From positions 1-10,162 of the forward strand of contig JADNYJ010000896.1 in the NCBI GenBank assembly GCA_015501075.1: a stretch of 10,162 nucleotides of DNA. The letters are read 5' to 3'. Positions 1 to 6,349 of this stretch are shown piece after piece (positions within the stretch are counted from its first letter, which is position 1; each line of letters begins with the position of its first letter). This stretch comes from Gymnopilus junonius (taxonomy: Eukaryota > Basidiomycota > Agaricomycetes > Agaricales > Galerinaceae). The notes below the pieces were generated by a model. That model was not told where the DNA came from, did no database searches, and saw nothing but the letters and a program-made list of their open reading frames with translations. A program made the translations under genes and the position numbers.

Positions 1-346
1 TGTTTCTTTCAGCCTCAAAATTGATAGGAGAAATACACTGCAAAGTAGATCGGGGGCAAGCTCTATGCCCCTTCATGGGGAGGCCACATGTGCGGCATGT
101 AGGCAACTTGCGGGGGAGCATTCTGATTCTGAAGGGTTCAGAATCGACAGCGACAAAACTTCTGATTTGGTCTTATATTGGAAAATTTGAACAATAATGA
201 CAAAAATTTTGAGTCTTGTCTGAAACAGCAGATCAGGCCTTCACCTTCTGACTGCATCGTCCTGGTGTCCATGATCAGTATTCACATTAATTATGAAGCC
301 ATATATAACTCCAGGTTTAAACCAGAATAACGACAAACCATGTCGG
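1..346. other. Non-coding stretch, no gene recognised
   Basis: I see no supported gene here. The region holds a short perfect hairpin (125-145) and a GC-richer patch at about 50-120 with small self-complementary pieces, including CACATGTG. The only ORF starting here (293-490) has no recognisable motif and overlaps an inverted-repeat arm, so I do not call it a gene. Confidence 0.6.
125..145. repeat. Short perfect inverted repeat (hairpin)
   Basis: GATTCTGAA (125-133) and TTCAGAATC (137-145) are perfect 9-bp complements around a 3-nt GGG loop. No coding context is nearby. It could be a chance hairpin or part of a repeat end; the role is unknown. Confidence 0.6.
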
Positions 347-1117
347 TTACAGCTCTTTTCGATTCTATATGGAATCGCAATTCGTTTTTTCCTGGCCCCA
401 CCTGATGTGATGTCATCACGTCAACAAACAGATTTGGTCTTGCCGGCCAGCGGCGACTCCGGCATTACGGCTTGTCATATTCGCCCTTGATTCGCCCTCA
501 GTTTCCTTCTGTTCCGTAGCTCTTCCTCCCTCTTTTTCCCCTTAGGAATGAGAGAGTATTGTATAAAAATATACCTATGATTATATTATATACCATTGGG
601 CATTTTTTGCTGTCAAATTCAGCCTACCATACATGCTTTGAAATTGAAACTCTTAGCAGCTGTGACTTCGAATGCAGGGACATTTACTTATGACTATGGA
701 TGTGATTGAAAGCATCTTGTCATCCATGTAGTGCATCGGGAGAGTACCCACAGGTTTATATTGAGATTTTATGGTTGCTAGAGGTTTAGTATTCCTATCC
801 AACTTCATTCTTGCAGGTGCAAATGATAATATTTCTTGTCTTTAGACATCTTATGAACTCTCAGAGGAGATAAAAAGCCAATATTTTATAGCTGACACAT
901 TTAAATTACTAGTATACAGATATATACATTGCTAAGTATGGCATTCAGTGTGAGGGAGGCGCAACAGGCAGACTATATACGGTTTCGAGCAGGAGCAGGA
1001 GGGGGATGTTGCCGAAGGTGCGCCGTACATCACCTGACCTTTGCCGTGTGTGACGTCAGGGTTGAGCAAGAAAAAAAAAAGAACCGCGATTCCGTATCGA
1101 ATTGAAAAGAGCTGTAA
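347..1117. repeat. About 770-bp unit bounded by inverted repeats, MITE-like candidate
   Basis: The arm at 347-390 matches the reverse complement of 1074-1117 at 38 of 44 positions without gaps (hand count). It opens with 14 identical bases, TTACAGCTCTTTTC. Weaker similarity continues inward to about 425 and 1045. It includes a CRE-like octamer that is TGACGTCA on the right (1051-1058) and TGATGTCA on the left (408-415). Several differences are C/T or G/A transitions. No ORF with recognisable protein similarity lies between the arms, so this could be a non-autonomous inverted-repeat element or two copies of one repeat in opposite orientation. I found no clear target-site duplication, and the outer ends are uncertain. 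Confidence 0.5.
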
Positions 1118-1317
1118 AAACTGTGCAGGTGGAGAATGACACTTGCTTATATAAAAGATTGAGCCATCGCCAAGGGCAACTGATCATGAAATCATACTCC
1201 CTGCTCTACAGGTTTGGTGTCCGAGATTTTGCGGATTAGAGGCCCTAGATGGAAGTTGCGCTGAGTATTTTTTTTTTCGAAATTTGGGTGGAAATCTAGG
1301 AATGTCTATCAATAAAG

Positions 1318-1342
1318 ACCCCTCTCAAAACGTGAGAGGGGT
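1318..1342. repeat. Perfect hairpin at the outer side of the left arm
   Basis: ACCCCTCTCA (1318-1327) pairs perfectly with TGAGAGGGGT (1333-1342) around a 5-nt loop. It ends 24 nt before the AGGGCAGTG motif of the left inverted-repeat arm. A hairpin of similar size sits at the mirror-image place on the right (6316-6349), which is why I read it as a subterminal structure of an element and not as a terminator. Confidence 0.65.
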
Positions 1343-1381
1343 TTATCACAAGGTCCGGGTTTTGGCAGGGCAGTGTCAACT
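1334..1381 (+). repeat. Left arm of the diverged inverted repeat flanking the gene pair
   Basis: Aligned without gaps to the reverse complement of 6280-6327, 34 of 48 positions match by hand count. The best block is AGGGCAGTGTCAACT (1367-1381) against AGGGCAGTGACAACT on the other strand. After a 3-nt offset, the next 14 bases (beginning TGAC) match at 10 positions. A 14-of-15 match alone could occur by chance in 10 kb, but the full block plus the mirrored hairpins makes chance less likely. Confidence 0.5.
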
Positions 1382-2166
1382 TTTGACAAATAAATTTCTC
1401 CCGCCATAGAAAGGGGATTCTGAGATTGACTTATGAGAGAACATTAATTATTTGGCATCCTAAGTGTTCAAAACTGAATTTTCCACAATTTTTGGAACTG
1501 CTAGAACGGAAAGGCAGGCCTCGTAAAACAAGAGCCCATTTCTCAAGGATTTTGTAGTCTCAGATAGCTTTGATCGCTGGCGTCACATGCGGGTCACATC
1601 GGCCCGTTTCTTTCGACAGGCTTCCACATACCGCGTCGTCGACGTTCTCTAATCTCTCCTCTTCCTTTCTGCTCTCGTATGGCGCGTGGCCAGAAGCCTC
1701 GCGACGAGAAACTTGCTCTTACTGTCAAAAGCCATCAAGGAATGTGGTTGGAGGTCAATCAATCACTTCGTCGAGGTTTTCTATACCTCCCCTGAGGCAA
1801 TCCAGAGCCTTCGCTATCAACCCGACGCAGTCTATGGTCCTGAATGAATCATGTCTGCGTGGATGGCGAACGTACCCCGAGGAGAGGCGAAGCAACAGTT
1901 GAATCTTAGCATCACACGAAAGGCTGCTGAAATCATGGTCGACGAATCCACTGCTGCCTACCACCAGGAGTCCCCTACAACTATCAGCCTCTGGTCTTAA
2001 TTCCCGCCATGTAGATATGAATTTTGGGCTCGAGCATCTCAAGACTGTCTACTGCACGTTTATGCCCTGCCTGACCCTTCTCCTCACCACTATCTTGACC
2101 GCTGAGAATGATTACGAAAGGAAGAAAGGAGTAGAGAAAAGGGGCAAGGAGAATATGGCCGCTAAG

Positions 2167-2215
2167 GTGAGTTTTGACATGGAGTTTATTGTCCCTGGGT
2201 CTAATCTGCACATAG
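2167..2215 (+). other. Intron in the DUF6589 gene (49 nt)
   Basis: Starts GTGAGT, has a branch-like CTAAT at 2201-2205 and ends CATAG. Removing it joins the reading of NMAAK (ends 2166) to IIVVILSVLLFFRNR (from 2216), which restores the expected order of family motifs. It is of normal length for a basidiomycete intron. Confidence 0.7.
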
Positions 2216-2462
2216 ATCATTGTTGTCATTCTCAGTGTGCTTCTCTTCTTCCGAAATCGTGCCACCAATATGTTCCAAGTCATCATGGGTGTTTTCTTGT
2301 CAAGTTCCGGTGCTAGTCATAGAATTATTGATACATTCAATCATATGGGCTTGTCTGTCAGCTATCAGTGGGTTGCTGAAAATGTTACTACATATGTGTG
2401 ATGTTCATGTTGCGAGGAATGTGTTAGAATGGTTCAAACATCTCTGAAGACACTTTCTGAAG

Positions 2463-3737
2463 ATGCCAAATTACAAGCTCAGTCAAATGTCAAGAAAAAA
2501 GGGGCTCTGGGGTGTTGTCTACGACAACATTAATTTCACTCTACGTAAAGCCTCCCAACGCCTTGACTCAGCCACCCAGCAAATCAATGCAACAACTCTT
2601 GCAGTATTCTCCTTGCCAAAGAAATTTACCAGAAAAGCCTATGCTAAAGCCTTGTCGATCGCCGAACGAAATAAACTCGCAGGTTTACGGAGGTTACTTC
2701 ACCTTGATTCACTCACACCATCCATCGAGAAACATGCTCAAGTCACTGCAGCTTTCAAACATACCATACGTTCAATCATTCTGGCCAACTGTCCAGGTAA
2801 AATGTGTCGAAGACGCCCCACCAAACTGCTGCGCCAACATACTAAGAAGCTCAAACCCAAAATCCGCTGTCTTTCCAGTGAGAAGACACACTTCTTCCCT
2901 CTTCCGGCCTTGAATGAAGAAGAGGCTTCCATGGGTGGCACAATCCGGGTCATCGAGAAAATATACACGACACTGTTGGGGCTTGCAGTGGAAATCATTG
3001 AAGTTGAGCTTCGCTTATTAGTTGGAGATTGGCTTACAATTCGGAACTTGCGCCTGATGAAAGATGAACAACGTGATGAGTTCTCGAGCTTTCTGCGATT
3101 TGACTGGGTCCAAGAAGCTGCCATGCCTTTCCATTTCCAACTCAACGCTCTGTACATGATATGCCGGATACATTTAGGAACAATGGCCCAGCAAAATCCC
3201 AGCTCATTGGAGCACCATCGCAATCTTCTTCGAAGAGCCAAGCTTGATACAAAGAAGCCAGAATACAATAAAGCGAAGGAACTGGTAATGCATTCACTTA
3301 TTGCACGTATTCTTGATTGCACAAGGTTTGGATTCAGGCTGTCTGTCAAGTGTGTTTGCCTTCCTCACTTTGAATTTCCTAGGATCATTCTCAGCAAAAG
3401 ATCAGTGGCCGAACTCAAGGACTGGAAACCGAGTTGTGATGAATTTGAAAAGGTTGTTGATGGAATATATTCAAGATTCATGACTACCTCAGCTGCTCAT
3501 GAAGCACTAGAAATAGGCGACGAAGTTCTGGCTCATTCAATTCTGTTCATACGTGACAGCCTTTTTTTCTGGGAATTCTGTGATGCTATCCGCGACGCAG
3601 ATGTGGGTCGAATGTGGGTTGTCTATGACTTTTGGGTCTATATGACGCATGGGGCAGGCTGTCATAATTATGGCAACGAGATCCTGGAAATGAAGGCAAT
3701 GTTCACACATGAATTCCCATGGAACGGAAGACTTTAA
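2463..3737 (+). CDS. DUF6589 core domain, longest intact ORF (424 codons), putative transposase-like
   Basis: This ORF holds the family core in one frame. VVYDNINF begins near residue 18 (D21); LLVGDWLT has D189, followed by FLRFDWVQ and MPFHFQLNALYMICRIHLG (about 221-239); LFIRDSLFFWEFCDAI lies at about 361-376; and GAGCHNYGNEIL (397-408) carries E406. The D-D-E spacing and the conserved H after the second D resemble RNase H-fold transposases, but that role is inference: the family has no assigned function that I know. The ATG at 2463 is only the first Met after a frameshift; the upstream frame reads SEDAKLQAQSN into the same place, so it is probably not the original start. No membrane segment or signal peptide is evident. 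It converges on the helicase gene. Confidence 0.7.
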   Translation: MPNYKLSQMSRKKGLWGVVYDNINFTLRKASQRLDSATQQINATTLAVFSLPKKFTRKAYAKALSIAERNKLAGLRRLLHLDSLTPSIEKHAQVTAAFKHTIRSIILANCPGKMCRRRPTKLLRQHTKKLKPKIRCLSSEKTHFFPLPALNEEEASMGGTIRVIEKIYTTLLGLAVEIIEVELRLLVGDWLTIRNLRLMKDEQRDEFSSFLRFDWVQEAAMPFHFQLNALYMICRIHLGTMAQQNPSSLEHHRNLLRRAKLDTKKPEYNKAKELVMHSLIARILDCTRFGFRLSVKCVCLPHFEFPRIILSKRSVAELKDWKPSCDEFEKVVDGIYSRFMTTSAAHEALEIGDEVLAHSILFIRDSLFFWEFCDAIRDADVGRMWVVYDFWVYMTHGAGCHNYGNEILEMKAMFTHEFPWNGRL

Positions 3738-3867
3738 TGTCAAGCATGGATTTGCTGATCCAGATGGAACGATGGAAGTTGACTGCAGTCTGGACCCCGA
3801 TTTTGCGGCTGAATGTCCCTTTAGTAATGTAGCTCTCAGTAACATGTCAGACAATGCAAATCAGTAG
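3727..3867 (+). pseudogene. Possible out-of-frame C-terminal tail of the DUF6589 protein
   Basis: One frame over from the end of the core ORF, an open, acidic stretch reads EDFNVKHGFADPDG, later VDCSLDPDFAAECPF, and stops at TAG 3865-3867. It may be the original C-terminus reached after a deletion near 3720. I do not recognise it as a conserved motif, so it could be a chance open frame. Its stop lies 5 nt before the last stop of the convergent helicase. Confidence 0.3.
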
Positions 3868-3872
3868 CTTAC

Positions 3873-4540
3873 TCACCGTTCATGAGAATAGTTCAGAAGC
3901 TGCCACTGAATTATATTCGCAGGAGCCTGGGATGGACCTGGCATGTAGGAATCAAGGAAAGGATCGACATTTTGATCTTGTTTAGAGCGCTTGGGCTTTC
4001 GTTTGGCAGCATTTTACAGGTCCTGGTCATGCCTTGCCGTGCAGAAGTGTTGTAGAACTGAAAGAAGGGAAGTCAGTGTTGCATCGTCGAAGACTGATTT
4101 AATGATGGCTCGAATAATTGTTTGGTTGAGTTCAGCCACGTTCAAGAGGATATGGGCTTTGTCAATGAGGCGATTGAGGTTTTCGTCGGTGAGGATCCAT
4201 TCGCGAGAGAAGAAAGGGTAGCTAGCCTTGACACTAGCCCATTGTTCATCACGCCAAGAGAGAAGAATGTCACGAAGGGTGTCGCGCTCTGCTTTGGAAC
4301 AACGCAGCGTTGCCTGCGGCAGAGCGGCAATAATTGCTGTTGGCCCTCCTGGGTTGGCATCGTCGAGTATAGGATTAGGCGTCTCTTCAGTCCTTCGAAG
4401 AGTTTGAAGGTGATGGGCAATACGTTCGCATTCCAAGGCAGTGGGAATGCCCACCAGCATATCAGGATGTTCTCGACAGGCGCGGAACTGCATCCACACT
4501 GACTTCCTGTCAGAACTCCCTGTTCTTCGACCTCCCATTC
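3873..4540 (-). pseudogene. Out-of-frame C-terminal region of the helicase
   Basis: In a different frame from the core lies RDILLSWRDEQWASVKASYP, then SREWILTDENLNRLIDKAHI, which matches the Agaricomycete RecQ-like C-terminal pattern W-x-x-x-Q-W ... WILSD-N ... L-x-KA. The frame meets TAA at 4014-4016 but stays open beyond it for 45 codons (AAKRKPKRSKQDQ, a likely nuclear-localisation cluster, then FLDSYMPGPSQAP) to TGA at 3873-3875. The link to the core needs a frameshift or an unusual intron between about 4600 and 4500; a stretch in the third frame (YQPLDDLELDIRQPMIEWEV) suggests two separate shifts. A GTGAGT overlaps the final TGA, so a further exon cannot be excluded. Confidence 0.6.
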
Positions 4541-4554
4541 TATCATCGGCTGCC

Positions 4555-5927
4555 TTATGTCCAGCTCCAAGTCGTCCAATGGTTGGTATGATGGAAAACC
4601 GGGGAGATTGGGTTGGGCCAGAAGTAAGTAGTTGCATATTGTCGCATGCACCATAAAGACTGACTTCGATTGATGTATTCTCGTGCTGCAGAGTCCATCT
4701 TGCTTCTCTTCTTCCCATCTGCAACTGCCTTCCTGGTCGGCTCCTCCCCTTCTACACCCACAGGCTCGAATGCCCATGGTTCGATGATCCATATTATTCG
4801 TGCCTTCATTCCTTCTTGACGGCCAGCCCTCCCGCCCTTTTGAAATGCACTCTCCAAATCATCAACGCCAAATATCACCGACTGTTCAATATCCGGGATG
4901 TCCACACCCATTCCTGCAGCCACCGTTGCGAATATCATACGCATTTCTGTGCCATCTCGGAAAAGGGTGAGTCCTTTTTCTTTGAAATCCTCGGAGTTAA
5001 CAGCTGTGAAGGCACGCAGACATTTCCGCAGGTCTGGAGCAATGACCGCCCGACATCGATCGCGTGCGAGGCGGCATAATTTTCGCGTCGAAAAGTAGAA
5101 GATCGTTTTCGGGAAGTCGGCAGGGGATTTGGCATCAGTTGGGATGAAAGCAAACAAGTCAGCCAGGGAAGAGGCGGAGTATTCCATTGGGCGCACCCAT
5201 TGCACAAGGTTTGGACGGTCCACTCCAAGATCCAATCCGTAGAATGGCTGTTCACCTCCCATGCCCAGAGTCTGGTAGATTGTGGTAAAGGTTTTCGTGG
5301 AACAGGTTCCAGTGAGCGCCAGCCAAGGAATTTCTGTCCCTGCGATAATTTTTAGAGTCTCCAGCTCGCCGTAGTCCTTCCTAAACTCATCCTTCCAACT
5401 AGCAATGACATGTGCTTCATCCACCACCATGGCGACAACCTTGCGTCGAAATTCTTCATGTCGAAATAGTTTCTTGAAGCGGGGATTACGAAGCAAGCAT
5501 TCCGGCGACGCGTAGCAAATCTGAAAGTCACCCCGAGCAAGGTTTGTGAATATACTGTCATCATGGTTATCTTCGTTAACAGCTACAGCAGATATCTTGA
5601 CTACTTGGTTTGTACCTGGAACAGGTACAGGCAGAGTCTCTGTAAACCGTCGTACCTACCCTCTGTAAGCATACATCTTCTCTCTCCATAATCCCCAACA
5701 CTTACCTGGTCTTTTTGCAGTGATTTAAGTGGACAGACCACGACAACGATTCCCTCAAACCCAGCCAACTCTGCAGCGATTGCAAGCATCGCGAAGACCA
5801 AGGACTTGCCGGCCCCTGTCCCTGCTATTGCTATGACATCGCGCCCTTCCAAAACCTTTTCCGTCACTTTCGTCTGCCAAGATCTCGGTGCATATCCGAA
5901 GATGGCTTTCGTCACGTCTTCCAACAT
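4555..5927 (-). CDS. RecQ-like ATP-dependent DNA helicase core (two exons: 5927-5706, 5655-4555)
   Basis: Numbered from ATG 6116, the motifs in order are: the motif-0-like Gln in SWQTK (81); Walker A AGTGAGKS (98-105) with K104; motif Ia CPLKSLQKDQ; the RecQ-type SPE after QICYA (about 183-189); DEAH in VVDEAHVI (216-219); the RecQ aromatic-loop form SWKDEFRKDY; motif III as ALTGTC instead of the usual TAT/SAT; motif IV TIFYFSTR; motif V ATVAAGMGVDIPDI; and motif VI QKGGRAGR (409-416), with K where RecQ often has E or R. Downstream CMRQYATTYF recalls the CRxxxxxYF start of the RecQ zinc region, but no Cys cluster follows in this frame, which ends at TAA 4555. Met 5927 is the first in-frame start after the premature TGA. 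The apparent start at 5496 is a TTG inside exon 2 and is not real. Confidence 0.8.
5656..5705 (-). other. Intron in the helicase gene (50 nt)
   Basis: On the minus strand it begins GTAAGT (5705-5700), has the branch-like CTTAC at 5669-5665 and ends GGGTAG at 5656. Splicing joins phase 0 from SLQKDQ to VRRFTETLPV and keeps the frame into VNEDN and the DEAH box. Unspliced, the frame stops within about 35 codons. This is the best-supported intron in the window. Confidence 0.85.
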
Positions 5928-6116
5928 TGCAGAAGCGATCCTTTTCCCAAGACGTGGTCATTTCGTTGTAGAGGATGGGGCGGGGGATTGGGAGGGGCTT
6001 GGGCTTGGAGTCTTGTGACGGCGAGGGGTGCTAAACTGACTCGGAGGTTGAAGTGTGTTCACGGATAGGGCATTTGGCTGCAGGGGTAGCCGACGAGGAG
6101 TAGCCGGAGCCTCCAT
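5928..6116 (-). pseudogene. N-terminal tail of the helicase, cut by a TGA
   Basis: ATG 6116 opens MEAPATPRRLPLQPN, then a Pro/Ser-rich stretch (TPSPSPSQSPAPSS), a basic patch broken by TGA at 5958-5960, and PRLGKRIASA running in frame into MLEDVTKAIF. The tail is in the same frame as exon 1 without a shift. A CGA codon at the stop would give the basic run KRPRLGKR, a good nuclear-localisation signal. The frame is also open for 38 codons upstream of the ATG, to TAG at 6231-6233, without another Met. Confidence 0.65.
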
Positions 6117-6148
6117 TACTTCGCCATTGCTGTTATTTCGAGCTCCAT
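6116..6148 (-). promoter_or_regulatory. Short upstream ORF overlapping the helicase ATG
   Basis: ATG at 6148-6146 opens an 11-codon frame (MELEITAMAK, stop). Its TAA shares one base with the helicase ATG (TAATG at 6118-6114). In a fungal mRNA this layout could lower or couple translation of the main frame. It matters only if transcription starts upstream of 6148, which is not shown. Confidence 0.3.
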
Positions 6149-6279
6149 GATGAGCATAGTGAATATCTAACTGATTTTTGCACTCATATTCTCCTATGTC
6201 ACGCTGTGATTTCCGGTAATTAAAACTTTTCTAATGATTTTGATGAGAGACTATAATTTGATATCTAATGGTCAGTAGT

Positions 6280-6327
6280 AGTTGTCACTGCCCTCCCATA
6301 TGGCGTACTTTGGGACAAGACCGTCCC
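6280..6327 (-). repeat. Right arm of the diverged inverted repeat flanking the gene pair
   Basis: Reverse complement of the left arm 1334-1381 with 34 of 48 ungapped matches (hand count). The best block is AGGGCAGTGACAACT on the minus strand (6294-6280). It lies about 165 bp upstream of the helicase ATG and just inside the hairpin 6316-6349. Confidence 0.5.
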
Positions 6328-6349
6328 CGCGTGCATGTGGACGGTCTTG
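6316..6349. repeat. Perfect 11-bp hairpin at the outer side of the right arm
   Basis: CAAGACCGTCC (6316-6326) pairs with GGACGGTCTTG (6339-6349) around a 12-nt loop. It mirrors the hairpin at 1318-1342 in position. The two share an AAGACC start when each is read inward, but the stems otherwise differ in sequence. Confidence 0.65.

Larger units (their letters stand above)
1118..1678. other. Non-coding region upstream of the DUF6589 gene
   Basis: No gene is seen. The region contains a poly-T tract at about 1268-1277, the perfect hairpin 1318-1342 and the left inverted-repeat arm 1334-1381. The last 60 bases before the ATG at 1679 are pyrimidine-rich (CTCTCC/TTCC blocks), as is common in fungal leaders. 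No convincing TATA box was identified. Confidence 0.5.
1679..3867 (+). pseudogene. DUF6589-family protein gene, decayed (whole extent)
   Basis: Pieces of one DUF6589-type protein lie in order on the plus strand. They are: an N-terminal start at ATG 1679 (MARGQKPRDEKLALTVK); its continuation one frame over from about 1731 (AIKECGWRSINHFVEVFYTS); a segment around 2011-2166 (VDMNFGLEHLKTVYCTFMP); a 49-nt intron; 2216-2398 (RATNMFQVIMGVFLSSSGAS, then MGLSVSYQ); the long ORF 2463-3737; and a possible out-of-frame tail ending at TAG 3867. Lesions seen are a frameshift at AAAA 1727-1730, TGA about 1836-1838 (would be CGA), a frameshift near 1995-2000, TGA near 2399-2401, and a frameshift in the A6G4 run at about 2490-2503. 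The C-terminal part normal for the family after the NYxxE motif seems shortened. The family is common in Agaricomycetes and of unknown function. The homopolymer shifts could be sequence error; the stops less likely. Confidence 0.7.
3873..6116 (-). pseudogene. RecQ-like DEAH-box helicase gene, damaged (whole extent)
   Basis: The proposed gene runs from ATG 6116 to TGA 3873-3875. It has an N-terminal basic, Pro/Ser-rich tail, a 50-nt intron, a complete two-lobe helicase core and a C-terminal region with a basic cluster. Three problems are seen. First, TGA at 5958-5960 (codon 53) interrupts a likely nuclear-localisation stretch (TTK, stop, PRLGKRIASA). Second, the frame changes between about 4600 and 4500. 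Third, TAA at 4014-4016 separates HDQDL from NAAKRKPKRSKQDQ. The two stops would be CGA and CAA before a C-to-T change. RecQ enzymes are 3'-5' DNA helicases acting in the nucleus. A shortened product could still start at Met 5927, so loss of function is likely but not proven. It is tail-to-tail with the DUF6589 gene. Confidence 0.75.
1318..6349. mobile_element. Candidate decayed DNA transposon carrying DUF6589 and a RecQ-like helicase
   Basis: Minimum extent, from hairpin to hairpin. The seen evidence is a pair of diverged inverted repeats with mirrored hairpins, enclosing exactly two convergent genes whose start codons lie about 300 bp (left) and 165 bp (right) inside the arms. Outer ends may reach TGTCCG at 1218 and CGGACA at 6391-6396, but I could not find a matching target-site duplication. 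The inference is that the DUF6589 protein is the transposase and the helicase an accessory protein. Both genes are damaged, so this copy would not be autonomous. The alternative is that two unrelated repeats happen to flank two neighbouring pseudogenes. Confidence 0.4.

Noticed and set aside
293..490. A 65-codon ORF in the left inverted-repeat arm
   Set aside because: No motif, overlaps the repeat arm, and the composition looks random; not supported as a gene.
2395..2428. An intron GTGTGA...TTAG that would remove the TGA near 2399
   Set aside because: At about 34 nt it is too short for a normal fungal intron, and it lacks a good donor and branch site.
2738..3349. A 203-codon minus-strand ORF opposite the DUF6589 core
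   Set aside because: It is the antisense shadow of a frame with clear family motifs and has no motif of its own.
4142..4792. A 216-codon minus-strand ORF beside the helicase C-terminus
   Set aside because: Mostly a shifted reading of helicase sequence; only a short middle piece may be coding, and that is covered under the frame-break finding.
3873..6116. Telomere-linked RecQ helicase and subtelomeric location
   Set aside because: Some fungi carry RecQ helicases at chromosome ends, but no telomeric repeat is seen and the gene is shorter than those genes; not supported by this window.
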